Source: Exaiptasia diaphana
Lineage: Eukaryota > Cnidaria > Anthozoa > Actiniaria > Aiptasiidae
Assembly: GCF_001417965.1 (NCBI RefSeq)
Contig: NW_018385204.1
Coordinates: 1-64,000 of the forward strand
DNA length: 64,000 nt
Direction of reading: 5' to 3'
The position numbers and the translations under genes were made by a program. The notes beneath the pieces were generated by a model. That model did no database searches and was not told where the DNA came from. It saw only the letters and a program-made list of their open reading frames with translations. Position 1 is the first letter of the stretch. Each line of letters starts with the position of its first letter. Positions 35,814 through 46,893 of this stretch are shown here, piece after piece.

Positions 35814-38800
35814 ATGAAAACGGCTTTAATGCAGTGTGAGAGATCTTCGAGCCTATATTCTCAATCATCCTTAAAACAAGAACATGATTCCTTAGCAACA
35901 ACAAACATTGCTGGCCACTATAAAGACAAAGAAGACTATAACATAGAGTTGAGCTTTGTTGAGGAGGGGAATTGCTCCATTAAATATCATGATAATATAC
36001 AAGATATTTTGACAGAATGTGAAGAACTGAAAAGAAACAAAATGAAAAATTGTAAAGACGAAGAGTTTCGTGAGATTTTGTCATCGTTTACACCATTGCA
36101 TATAGCTGCTTTCACTTCTGATGCAGAAACTATCAGACTAATGATAAAGCAGAGCGGAATTGATATAAACGCTGAAGCGTTAGGTCCCCGTTCTCCACTA
36201 TTATTAGCTTGCGCGACGGGAAACCGTGAAGCTGCGAGAGTTTTAATAGAAGAGGGAGCTGACGTGAACTTGGCTAGAAGTGACGGTATTACGCCACTTA
36301 TGCTATCAGTACTAATCAATGCTAAAACCACTGCTCAGGTTCTATTGGATAATGAAGCAAATACCTCAGCTGTTGCCGTAAGAGGAAAGACAGCACTTCA
36401 TTTTGCAGCAGCAAATGGGTTTAAAAGTATAGTGAAGCTTCTTCTGAACAACGGTGCTAAGTGTAATGCCGTACTTCAAGAAGGCTGCTCAAGCCTTCAT
36501 TTAGCTTGCATGTTTGGCCACACAAAAACTGCGATGTTATTGTTGAAGCATGGTGCTGAAGTCGATCTACAAGATAACCAAGGATACACTTCTCTTCACT
36601 ATGCAACACACAGTGAAAACAGTGATGTTGCTGTCAAGTTATTAGAGTTTGGAGCACAAGAAAATGCTGCAGATAATTTGAATTTCACTCCTTTGCATCT
36701 AGCAGCACAGAATGATCATGTAGACGTTTGCGACGTTTTACTTGAGCGCCAAGCTGATGCAAATGCAATATCACGTGATAGAGTAACGGCATTAATGCTA
36801 GCGGCCTTCCATGGTAATTTAGAAACTGTGAAGTTCCTGTGTGGCAAGGGAAGCAATCTCCAAATTCGACACAAATCTGGCAGAACTGCTCTGCATTTTG
36901 CGGCCCAAGAAGGTCACTACGCAGTCGCGAAAGTCTTGCTTGATTCGGGAAGCTATTTACATTCATGTGATTTACATGGATATGCACCATTACACAAAGC
37001 TGCACAAAATGGCCATAGAAAAGTATGTCGTTTGCTGTTAGACAGAGGAGCAAACATTGATTTAACCAATGATAAAGATACAAGTGCTTTGATTGTCGCT
37101 ACCAATAATGGCCACTACAAAACTGTTAAACTGCTTCTTGACCGTGGTGCAAATACGCAAATTTGTCAGAATTCAGGAACATCCTCTCTTCATTTTGCAG
37201 CAGAAAGAGGTCATGAAGCCATTGCCAAACTACTTCTGGTAAAAGGAGCAAAGGTCAATGCATGTGATAAATGGGGACTTACTCCACTTCACAGGGCTGC
37301 GAAAAATGGTCATCATGGCATCGTCAAACTACTGGTAAGTTACCAGGGGAACGCAAACTTGACGGACAATTGGGATTATACACCACTTCACCGCGCATCA
37401 GAGAATGGTCATAGCTCCACAGCCAAACTGTTAATTCAACTAGGCAGTGATATTCATGCTAAAGACAAATGGAACTTCACTCCTCTTCACCGCGCAGCAA
37501 GCAATGGTAACACAGAAGTGCTTAACATTTTGCTTACTGCGAATGCCAATGTAGGTGATCGAGACGCAATGGGTTATACTGCACTACACAGAGCAAGTGA
37601 AAGCGGTTTTTCTGCCACTGTAAGCAGTTTGCTGACAGCAGGGTGTGACGTGAATAGCTTGGACAATCAAGGATTAAGTCCAATGCATCGTGCAGCGCTC
37701 AACGGTCACGATAGCGTCGTTACTTTACTCCTTGCATCAGGCAGTGATATTAACAGTGGTGTTTATGCTCAGAACACATCAGCTTTATTTTCTTACAAAA
37801 GAAATGGTAAACGTCTCGAACTTGACTCCCTCCCAGATTGCAACCAAGGCCCGAGTGCACTCCATTTGGCATCACAGAACGGTTACTACAAAACAGTTTC
37901 GCTCTTGCTTGAAAATGGAGCGAATTCAAACGCGACAGATTTTTGGAAGTCAACTGCTCTACATAAAGCAGCAGAGGATGGTCAGGTTAAGTCAGCAGAG
38001 GCTTTAATCAAGTATGGTAGTGATGTTAATCTACAGGATAAGTGGGGGTATACCGCTGCACACAGGTCAGCTGAAAATGGTCATGTTCAAATAATGCAGC
38101 TACTTCTCAAACATGGCGTAGACTTAAAACTCGTCGACCAGTGGAAATGTACCCCGCTCATGCGTGCAGCCCAATATGGGCACTACGATTGTGCAAAGCT
38201 TATCATCGAAAGTGGAACGAATCTCGACGAAACTGACCGATGGGGGTTTTCTTCATATTTGAGAGCGTGTCAAAATGGCCATACCAAGATAGCTAGTCTT
38301 TTGCTCGAATCTGGGGCCAATCCCAATCAAACAACTCAAGAGAAAACTACTTCATTAATGCTTGCTGCATATGGAGGCTTTCGCGATACTGTGGAAATGT
38401 TGCTTAAAAGAAAACATAACCCTAACGCCACCATGGATAAGAGTCTCACAGCACTACATTTTGCAAGTCAGAAAGGTCATGAAGACGTCATCCGGCTCTT
38501 GGTGACCCATGGAGCAGACATTGATGCAGCGGACAAGTTTGGGTACACACCACTTCACAAAGCAGCCTTTCACGGTCATGAAAGTTGTGTGAGGGTCCTT
38601 CTTCATATGGGTGCCAAACATGACACAGAAGATAAACAAGGATTCACCCCCTTATTAAGGGCCTCGCAAAATCACCACAAAGACGTAGAAAAGACCATCA
38701 TTGAACATGAAACAAGGAAAACAAGAAAGGTGTGTTTTTGTGGTAATGTAACCTCTAATAACATGGAAACTGTATGTAAAGACTGTAAGATGATGGGTAT

Positions 38801-38864
38801 GTATACAGTAGCACTTCCACTTAAAGACGGCGGTATTGACCTTCATAAAGTGCATATGGTTTGA
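35814..38864 (+). CDS. Ankyrin-repeat protein, about 26 repeats, with a C-terminal CxC/CxxC motif
   Basis: A single 1,016-residue open frame. After a 95-residue low-complexity N-terminus, about 26 ankyrin repeats run from FTPLHIAAF (near residue 96) to FTPLLRASQ (near 950), each with a TPLHxAAxxGH helix and LLLxxGAxxN turn. An insert of about 30 residues breaks the array between repeats 17 and 18 (SGVYAQNTSALFSYKRNG). The C-terminus carries CFCG, then CKDC, spaced C-x1-C-x12-C-x2-C, a possible zinc site. No signal peptide or transmembrane helix is visible, so it is probably a cytoplasmic scaffold. The ATG follows an apparent splice acceptor by four bases, which suggests an upstream noncoding exon. 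The partner cannot be named from the sequence. Confidence 0.93.
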   Translation: MKTALMQCERSSSLYSQSSLKQEHDSLATTNIAGHYKDKEDYNIELSFVEEGNCSIKYHDNIQDILTECEELKRNKMKNCKDEEFREILSSFTPLHIAAFTSDAETIRLMIKQSGIDINAEALGPRSPLLLACATGNREAARVLIEEGADVNLARSDGITPLMLSVLINAKTTAQVLLDNEANTSAVAVRGKTALHFAAANGFKSIVKLLLNNGAKCNAVLQEGCSSLHLACMFGHTKTAMLLLKHGAEVDLQDNQGYTSLHYATHSENSDVAVKLLEFGAQENAADNLNFTPLHLAAQNDHVDVCDVLLERQADANAISRDRVTALMLAAFHGNLETVKFLCGKGSNLQIRHKSGRTALHFAAQEGHYAVAKVLLDSGSYLHSCDLHGYAPLHKAAQNGHRKVCRLLLDRGANIDLTNDKDTSALIVATNNGHYKTVKLLLDRGANTQICQNSGTSSLHFAAERGHEAIAKLLLVKGAKVNACDKWGLTPLHRAAKNGHHGIVKLLVSYQGNANLTDNWDYTPLHRASENGHSSTAKLLIQLGSDIHAKDKWNFTPLHRAASNGNTEVLNILLTANANVGDRDAMGYTALHRASESGFSATVSSLLTAGCDVNSLDNQGLSPMHRAALNGHDSVVTLLLASGSDINSGVYAQNTSALFSYKRNGKRLELDSLPDCNQGPSALHLASQNGYYKTVSLLLENGANSNATDFWKSTALHKAAEDGQVKSAEALIKYGSDVNLQDKWGYTAAHRSAENGHVQIMQLLLKHGVDLKLVDQWKCTPLMRAAQYGHYDCAKLIIESGTNLDETDRWGFSSYLRACQNGHTKIASLLLESGANPNQTTQEKTTSLMLAAYGGFRDTVEMLLKRKHNPNATMDKSLTALHFASQKGHEDVIRLLVTHGADIDAADKFGYTPLHKAAFHGHESCVRVLLHMGAKHDTEDKQGFTPLLRASQNHHKDVEKTIIEHETRKTRKVCFCGNVTSNNMETVCKDCKMMGMYTVALPLKDGGIDLHKVHMV

Positions 38865-39190
38865 AAAACTGAAAACCTAGCTGTAATTGACGCTGATATA
38901 TAGTAGTAGACGTTTTGATATAATATGATTATGTTATCAGTGAAAATAATGATTAAATTCGGAATTAAACTAAAAAATATATAGGATACTGGAATAGCAC
39001 TGCTTATGGCATCTTTATGATAACGATCTGTAAATTATATTCAGGAGACAGGTAGCTGATGGGAAAAACTCGTAAATAACTTTATAGCTGTCATGATGTC
39101 TAGGTACTATACTCATAAATTACATCATAATAATATAATCATAATTAAATTCACCGTGTTGATCTCATTTACCATTGCGAAAGGTCAGAT
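38865..39190. other. Intergenic space between convergent genes
   Basis: About 325 AT-rich bases between the stop of the ankyrin gene and the stop of the minus-strand fibrinogen-like gene. I see no gene and no clear AATAAA for either strand. Confidence 0.5.
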
Positions 39191-41175
39191 CTATTTAACA
39201 TACAATTTCCAAAAGTCACCGACGCTCAGATAATTGCAGTCATTCTTGTCTTCGTCACAACATAGCCTTCCTGGAATAAAGTTGATAAAGTACTTGTTTG
39301 AGCCATCTCCATTCCAATATGCTGGTTCATTATAAATACGGTAAGTACCATTGTGCTTATAAAAGCCCCATTTTCCTAATGCACTGCTGTTTCCATGATG
39401 GCCCCACCTATTGCAGTTAGATGCCAGAAAAGAGTTATCACCTGGACCACGAAAATACGAGTTACACGAAGACGTTTGCTTTTCACCATCTTGCGTAAAA
39501 TATTTAAGAACTTTTTCTCCGTAGTCGTTTTTCTTTGTAATGACATGGAATGTCCTCTTTACAGACTTTTTAAAACAGTGATATCTTAACTGAGTAAAAC
39601 CCATTGTATCACGCAGCTCTCGTATGGCCGGGACGTCAATTCGCAGTGAATTAATACTGTAGTTTGATATTGATCGGTAGTTAGACGTTCTCAGCATGTC
39701 CCCAATTGTATCATTATCTACGTTGACTACAGTGCTCGCAATAAGGGTCCACCCACCTATACATATCAAAAATGAAGCGCAAACAGTCAGGCTATTGTTG
39801 ATGACTTGTTAAACGATAGGTTTTTTTTACTTTATGTTTTGTTTGTTCGTTTTTTTTCTTTTTTGTTTGTTTGTTTGTTTTTTTTTGGTTGTTTGTTTGT
39901 TTGTTGTTGTTTTTTTTCTCATGTGTGTAATTACAGGATTTGTTGGTATATCTATAATTGCTGATAATTGTGATACATCTAAAGAATCTTGTATCAAACA
40001 TTTCGAAATGACTCAGTGTTTACTTGATAAGGTAAAAGTAGTAGTATAGTGGTGCAGTAATTCCCGAATAAGAAACTTATTGTATAAATGTTTCTAATAA
40101 TGACGATAAATTAACTTGTTTGTAAATACCAATATTGACTTACCTCCATCTGTGTTCATGTCACAATATACGGTAAATGGCTGCATGCTATTACCCGGAT
40201 CTATCCAGTACTCTTTATTGGCTAGCTGTAGCTCAGGTGAACTATTTCGTATGTCCTTACAGGATTTACCAGGGAGCGACATACTCGAACCAATCAATGC
40301 TGAAAATAATGTCGAATTAATTTAATAATAATTAATAATAATAATAATAATAATTTTATTTTATACAGCGCTTATACAAATCTGCTCTAAGCGCTTTCAA
40401 ATTACAAACAATTACAATGACAGAGTCATGGTAGACTGCGAGCTTAAGATGGCGCCTCATGGCTGCCGCTCTTAGTCCGTCCCAAGATATCAAACTTAAA
40501 AATTACAACAATAAAAATTAAAATATAAATGACACTACAAAAAATACATACAAGGAATAAAGAAGCATGCATGATGGCCGGTGGCTCAGATGAGCTCATT
40601 CGCCCTTTGACAGGTCTTGTTTTTAGTCCTGCTGGGTGTACATGCCACCCTCCTCACCAGTTCGACTGGTGGGGGAGCCGGTTTAGACGCCGACGACCCG
40701 TCCATGAGGCAGGTTGTACTGGGTTACAATGTTACCAGTAGCAGACTCATCGTCTGTGTTTATGTTTACTTAGATTCGCCCAAATAGAATAGCAAATAGC
40801 GAATACCCCAATAAATCATCCAGAAGAAAAGGCTTAATGGTAATATATAACGTTAAATCACTCCGGTATGTGTACCTTACTTTTATAGGGGTTATCAAAG
40901 TATAACCAAAGCTGCGCTCTCATGAAGTGCTTAGGTTTCGATTCTCTGGTTCTGTTGTTCATTTCACATAAAGAATCTTCCATTTGGTAGTTGACACTTT
41001 GGCAACTGGTCTCTCGTTTGCATGACATAAAGCAAGTCATCATATCTAAACCACTTGACTGTCTGTATCTATGATTGGTTAGCTTGTAGCCTTGATTCGA
41101 ATACAGCTTCATGCAATCCTGGGATGCGGTTATCATAGTTAGTACCACTAGCAATATTACATTAGGTAATTGCAT
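39191..41175 (-). CDS. Secreted PAN/apple plus fibrinogen-like domain protein
   Basis: Three coding exons on the minus strand, 41175-40881, 40299-40144 and 39756-39191, join in phase to a 338-residue protein. It begins with the signal peptide MQLPNVILLVVLTMITASQ, then a PAN/apple-like domain (DCMKLYSN, MMTCFMSCKRETSCQSVNY, LCEMN). The second exon begins the fibrinogen-like part (CKDI, then FTVYCDMNTDGG), and the third continues GWTLIAST and ends GRLCCDEDKNDCNYLSVGDF. The usual fibrinogen C-terminal GWWY-C signature is absent, so the second domain is diverged, perhaps closer to intelectin-type or an animal-specific branch. Such secreted proteins act as lectins or matrix factors; the ligand is unknown. 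The 5' UTR is split by an acceptor at 41221. Confidence 0.88.
39816..39920. repeat. T-rich GTTT low-complexity tract
   Basis: About 100 bases of T runs and GTTT repeats in the second coding intron of the fibrinogen-like gene. The open frames over it are compositional. Confidence 0.85.
40322..40510 (-). mobile_element. 3' end of a LINE or SINE with a TAA/TTA tail
   Basis: A TAA microsatellite (40322-40355) is followed by ACAGCGCTTATACAAATC, then CTAAGCGCTTTCAAATTACA. The same layout, TAA repeat then an ACGCATTTTAAAATCTC-like block and AATGCTTTTACAATC, is seen at the 3' end of the LINE at 2381-2460. On the minus strand this is a retroelement 3' end with its simple-repeat tail. The element may extend to about 40740, where a GC-rich part with CCAGTTCGACTGG lies. 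It sits in the first coding intron of the fibrinogen-like gene. Confidence 0.55.
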
Positions 41176-43354
41176 TGTAGTTATCTCTCTCGCCGATATT
41201 ATTGTAAAAGGAGGGTAGTTCTGAAACAAAAATGTATCAAATTACAGTCTGTATCACAGCATAAAAACCTTCAAAATGTTTGCTTTTAAAATGTGCACTA
41301 CTAATGGCTCACAACTTGTCTCTACTTACAGACCAGAAATCATGTTTTCACATCGGAAAAGATCGTCGAACCACAAAAATTCTTTACTCAGAAAAGAGAA
41401 GGCTAAAGATGGCTTAATGTCAACAAGACATGCTAAAAAAGCACACACCACCTTTCATTTAAGCCTGTAAAAGTTTCTTTAAAAGAAAAACTAAGTTCAT
41501 GTAAGTTATCTAATAGTTATGAAAGACCGACAATACTCGAGACAATACGTGGTCTCTAAATTAGCTGAGTCTATCGCGATCGGTTATATTAAGAAGTAAC
41601 CGGCGATAGCACAAACCGCGTGCAACATTGGTATATGATTCAATACTGACTTACCATTCTTGAGTATGGATGATGAAGCCAGTTCTGTGTGGCCTTCAAA
41701 TGTGAGCGCGACGATCCGTTCATCTGCTTTAAACTACAGCCAATCATGTGGAAGCACCGTGTGATAATAGATTGTCAATGTTGACGTACGGTATGTACAC
41801 ATTTGGTCAGAAAGTACCAGCAGTATTTACATTTCACCTCCGATGAAAGATAACTGTGAAGAGGACTAAGTAGTATAGCTACCGCTGATTATACCAATAT
41901 TGCTTCAATATTGACATAAAATTTGGAGTTTCATTTTGAAGATTAGCACTTTACACCTGGCTAGTAGTGACAGACTTAAGTTTACACAGTGTCTTCATTT
42001 CCATACAGCTAACTTTTGCTAGTCGCGGGGTTTGATACAGGATCTTTCAAAGGGAAGGGTTTGGGCGTCGGAAAAAAACGCCAATTAAGTCAATATACTT
42101 AATTCCGTAAATTAGAAAATAAGAACAATTAGCAACCACAGAATTCCATAAGAATAATAATTTAGATCACTGTGAACATTAAGTAACTTTTGATAATTTT
42201 GTATTATAATTGAATGTGTCGCATTCATCGGTCTCAGTCCCACACACGACCCAGCCCATAGAACGAAGAGGACTGGAAGAAATCTTTTGGCAGCGATGGA
42301 GCATCATCAATGATTCTATGGACTAAGTTATGATTTATATCAAGTTCCTTCTTCGTAAACTAGCCGAATAAGTCCGGTATAAAGCTCGGCTTTTGACAAA
42401 ATATCGATGATTCATAGCGATTTGTTCAAAACGTGAAGATGTAAGTTTTCAGTCTTCATGTAGACACATGTCACTTAACACAGCGACAATGTTTGATAAG
42501 AAAACTTTCACATAAGTAATTTTCACATTTAGTGACTAATTAATGTGGTGAGATTATCTGTGGTGTGACGTGATAATGCTGCCTCCTTTATATTATTGAC
42601 TAAATATAATTTATCTCAAATCATATTACACTCATAACAAGAAACAGTATATACAGACATCTCATATTGCTTATTTTTTGTCACATGGCGCTTGTTTTAT
42701 GTATACAAATGGTACAGTCTAATAGCACATTAACGCATGCATGTATTCATTTTATATCGTTCTTAATTTCATTAAAAGAAGTGCGAGAAAAAAAACCCGG
42801 CTAACTACAAGAATAAATATCATATATAAATAAGTCTTCAATATGTAGCTTTTTCATGCAGCAATAATCATGAGATTTAGCGTTAGGGATAGTCAACATC
42901 TACGCATCGCTTAATATAATTGTCAGAGCATAATTGGCAATAATTCAGACTCTTTGTGTGAAAATGAATTTTACATTATCCTTAAAACAACGATTTCCAA
43001 AGTCGTGGAACATAGCATATGCATGTGTACCAATCCATAAACCGTGAAAAAAACATTTTAGCTTCCTACACTTCACTACCCTCACCTTATTGTGCAAGTT
43101 TTCCTCGCTTTCGGTGAAATGAGACATTACTCTTTGGGTAATACTTCACTTTGTTTCACGGGTTAATGAACTCTACCATGATGACTGCTACAGAATTAGA
43201 TTATGTACACTTTTATAAAAGACAGTAATATCACAATAATTACAACTCGCAAAAATTTCAAAAGTTTTCAAAATATTTAGTCTACTGTTGCCTTAATAAT
43301 CGTGACAGAAGTCCTTTTAAGCAAAGAATTGAAGTCCAGTCAAATGGTATTTCT
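41176..43354. other. Upstream region of the fibrinogen-like gene; no other coding gene seen
   Basis: 41176-41220 is 5' UTR after an acceptor. A donor-like AAGAATGGTAAGTCAG on the minus strand at about 41645-41660 could end a noncoding first exon near 41656-41760. The rest (41.8-43.35 kb) is AT-rich with no recognisable coding sequence and probably includes the 3' UTR of the TMEM121-like gene. Confidence 0.45.
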
Positions 43355-44335
43355 TTAAAGATATACCGTTTGGTGGTGCGGCTTTGAGGTTAGAGGAGGT
43401 GGTTCCTCTTGTTTGTTAATCTGTGATGCACATTCCTTCAGATGATCCTTGTAGAAAGATTTAGCAAACGTAGAAGAACAGTGTTCACACTTTCTTGGTC
43501 TTTCATCTCCACAGAATTCCATTATTTCGACCAGACCCAAGATGATGGCTAATCCATTCTTGGCCAGTAGGACCGATATCTCAAGGTGATATTGATGCCA
43601 AAGGTACAGACGAATCACAAGGAATGGCACATTCACAAAGAACATGAACATTAAAATATACACGATCTTGTATGATACTGATGCTACCTGACCATTTTCA
43701 CGAAATTTGTTGTGTTTGAGCTCATAAAGCGCTAACACAGGCAGAAAGAAGTTGATGCACGAGAAACTTAAAATAGCCAGGGAAACAGACTTTGAAATTT
43801 TGCTTTCATCAAATAAATACTCGAGCATTTCGACGCTGTCAAACAAATCAATGGCCACAGCACTTGTCATTTTATCCAAGTAGAACTTTCTGACAGTGTG
43901 AGGTCTAGAATTGTGGTGAGCAAATATCAAGAAGAGGAACAGCGCAGGGGTGATACATAAGCACATCTTTAACATGTTTGGTCCGAATACCATCGTCTCT
44001 TCCTCTAGATTTCCTGCCTTTCGCCTAAAAAGTGTGGCGACTTGTGGGACGAGATGAAGCGCATACACCAACCAAGCGAGGTAAGCAAAGGCCAACTCAT
44101 CCTTCACAAGTCCCTGATGATTTGACTGATTAGCTGGATTCAGACGACGGTAAGACATAACCATGGCGGTTATCCATGCAGCCAAAACTACCACGTCAGT
44201 AGCTATCCAAGCAAACCATTCTTGGTGCTCTCCTTGTATCAAATAATAATCGAGAATAACGCCTTGAAACAACAGAAAAATAATACCAAGTACACGAGCT
44301 GAGTGACGACGTATGTTAGCTGCCTGCCTACCCAT
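43355..44335 (-). CDS. TMEM121: TMEM121-family multi-pass membrane protein
   Basis: A 326-residue minus-strand frame. Hydrophobic segments lie near residues 14-32, 42-62, 85-103, 125-145, 185-205, 225-250 and 262-280. The family's central signature is recognisable: AIDLFDSVEMLEYLFDES matches the ALDLLDLLDM region of vertebrate TMEM121 (the Hole protein family), and an LDYYLIQG-like segment follows the first helix as in that family. The C-terminus has a CEHC, then H and C zinc-finger-like pattern (CEHCSSTFAKSFYKDHLKEC) and a Pro-rich end. The frame stays open upstream to an acceptor-like TTTATATAG at 44441, adding up to 35 residues with a further hydrophobic stretch, so the true start may be in an upstream exon. 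Molecular function in the family is poorly known. Confidence 0.82.
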   Translation of the reverse strand: MGRQAANIRRHSARVLGIIFLLFQGVILDYYLIQGEHQEWFAWIATDVVVLAAWITAMVMSYRRLNPANQSNHQGLVKDELAFAYLAWLVYALHLVPQVATLFRRKAGNLEEETMVFGPNMLKMCLCITPALFLFLIFAHHNSRPHTVRKFYLDKMTSAVAIDLFDSVEMLEYLFDESKISKSVSLAILSFSCINFFLPVLALYELKHNKFRENGQVASVSYKIVYILMFMFFVNVPFLVIRLYLWHQYHLEISVLLAKNGLAIILGLVEIMEFCGDERPRKCEHCSSTFAKSFYKDHLKECASQINKQEEPPPLTSKPHHQTVYL

Positions 44336-44440
44336 GTTGAGTTCTAGTGCATAGAAGCCAAACCAAGTGATTAACAGTGGGATACGTAAAATATCCTGTC
44401 TTGATCTGAGGACTTGAGCGACGAGCTGAGACCACAGAAA

Positions 44441-46893
44441 CTATATAAACCAGTTTGAATTAGCACTCAGTACACAATCAGATGAATCTGAAGTTCGCTA
44501 CTCAGTCAAAGATCCCTACGGTTAGAGATATAATGAATTTAGTGCTCTGTTATCAGATGGAATGATATTCGTGCCGACAGCCACTACGCAACAACGTGGC
44601 ATTTAATAGAGTTAATCTTAACTATAATTTGCATAAAACCAGTCACCCCTGGATTACAGGTCAGATGGCTCAAACAATTAGCACTCTATCATTTTCATAA
44701 TTTCGAAAACAGCTATGAGAGTACCATCAGCTAAGAGTACCATCATTTAAGAGCTTCATTATAAAAGGATTCAAAAAGGTGAAGAACAGGAAAGCAGTAT
44801 TCGGTATAAATGTTAAAGTTCAGGAGAAACAGTTTCTTCAGTTTATTTTTCTTTGTGTCAGTTTTAGGATCAAAATTAATGACCGGAAATAAACAGGTAT
44901 TATCCATAATACAATTCTTTGTGTTGATGAGCGAGATTAGATTTTAAAGTAGCTGCGACCATGTTTATTTATTCTGATTGGATAAGAACATAAAGCTGGA
45001 CGTCCCATCTACAATTGTAGGCTTTCCATTTGTTCATACAATACCGGACGTAGACGACTACGACGTAACCAATCGAAAGCAATCTCGTCATTGTCTGATT
45101 AAACAATAGAAATCAGTAGATGCCGTACAACCTTATAAAATGTACGATAAACGTTCAGTACAAAAGGAATAAACACAAAGCAAGTCAATTAAGCCGGAAA
45201 TGACTAATTAAAAAGCAACTTTCAGTTGAGCATCCATGAGCTTCTTGAGAAGTGCGATAAGAAAACATTCAACAAGATCAAAGCTCAATAAGGCCATTCT
45301 AAAATTATAAATATGCCTTACGTAAGTTTAATCCTAAGAAGCCAAAAGTAAATACACATAGATTCATGAACGCATTTGTAAATAGATTAAATTTTAATTT
45401 TTAAATATAATTTAGCAATGTAGACCTCATTTCAATTTTTATACGTGTAATTATATTTGCTTGAATTTTCATTGTTCAGGTCACTAACCATAGTGCAGTA
45501 CTAGCATGAAATTTAGCCGAAGTTTACCTCTAATACCTCATTTGGAATGTTACTTTTAAAAAAATCTTACAAGGGACACGCATATTTGAGCAATTTAGCT
45601 GAACTTTACACCATAAGGTAAGCGAGAGTATCTTTTTACTTCCCTTTGAATATTGGGTCAATATAAATAAGAGTCAGGCTTGCCAAAAATCTTCTTCACA
45701 AGTGCAGAAACATACAATATCCTGCAAAATTTCTTTTTCATCCAGGGGACAGCAATTGCTCTCGTTAAAAAGAATGACTGTTTTTGTGCATAAGTACTTG
45801 CACTCGCTCTAAAGTGCTGTATGCATACATTGCTGTCTGGCTTGATTTAATAAAATAGCTCATCATTAATGTGTGTTTTATAGCTGTTTATTTTCGTATA
45901 GCAACGCGGTTACTACATGCTAGAAGAGCTTGCTTACCAGAGTTAGAATACACGCTTTTTCCCACACCACCAAATTATAAACCATATATGTACACTTTTA
46001 AGCTTTGGATACTCCGGCTCATGCACTAAATCTTCACATGACGGTAATGAACAATTTTCAAAGCACATACGAAAAAAAAATGTATGGAATTTACTTAACC
46101 TCAGGCTAACGACCCTATTATATTATTATTGTTTCCGTTTCTCATGTGTTGAGTTCTTTTTTGAAAGACAAAGCTGAACCAAAGTTTAAGATTACTAACA
46201 TGATAAATACTTAGATGAAATTGAGTTAAATATTGATTATATATATGACGACGGTTTAACCGCCCATTGTATTTTCTAATGTCTAGGCCCGTAGGCTTGC
46301 TTAAAAGGTCCGGTGTTTCTCTTTTTTATTGTTCTATTTTAAAACTCTTTTTTTTATGAACTCAGTGTTTGTGAGATAGTTTGTTATGAACTGCTCATTC
46401 TAGCAGCCAGTCTTTACGCACTAGAGTGCTCGCACTAAATGCGTGAAATATAAATACTACAAAATAGGTGATACAAATTCCTTTGTTTCCTATTTTATAA
46501 TCAACACTATTTAGTAATAATTAGTACTATTTGTTTCACGCTTTAAGTGCGAGCACACTATACCTGTGCATTGAGCTAACTAGTTAGTAGTAAGGTCCGC
46601 ATTAATAAGGCAGCCTACGGGCCTGATTATTAGACTTTAGAAACTATAACATTTTTTTATAATGTTCATCATATTATCTACTAACTCCATGACTTTTATG
46701 AAATTGAACTATTTATACAAAGAAGCACACTTATTTAATTCACAAGCATTGCAAATCTATAGGAATATTGCGTATGAAAACCTTTTTGAGAAAAATTCCA
46801 GCTGTTACCAATTATATAGATGAAAATGTTTATAAAACTCCCTCAATAATATTTTTCATCAGACTTAATAGCCATAGGTAGAAAACACTACGG
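44441..46893. other. Intergenic region between TMEM121-like and SLC5 genes
   Basis: About 2.4 kb of AT-rich DNA. I see no gene. It contains a foldback element at 46272-46641 and presumably the promoter or first exon of the TMEM121-like gene on its left and the 3' UTR of the SLC5 gene on its right. Confidence 0.5.
46272..46641. mobile_element. Foldback/MITE-like element
   Basis: Outer inverted arms: CTAATGTCTAGGCCCGTAGG near 46278 and its imperfect reverse complement CCTACGGGCCTGATTATTAG near 46616. Inner arms: AGTGCTCGCACTAAATGCGT near 46424 and TTTCACGCTTTAAGTGCGAG near 46536. No coding capacity. Arms are imperfect, so the insertion is older than the one at 15.6 kb. Confidence 0.65.
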
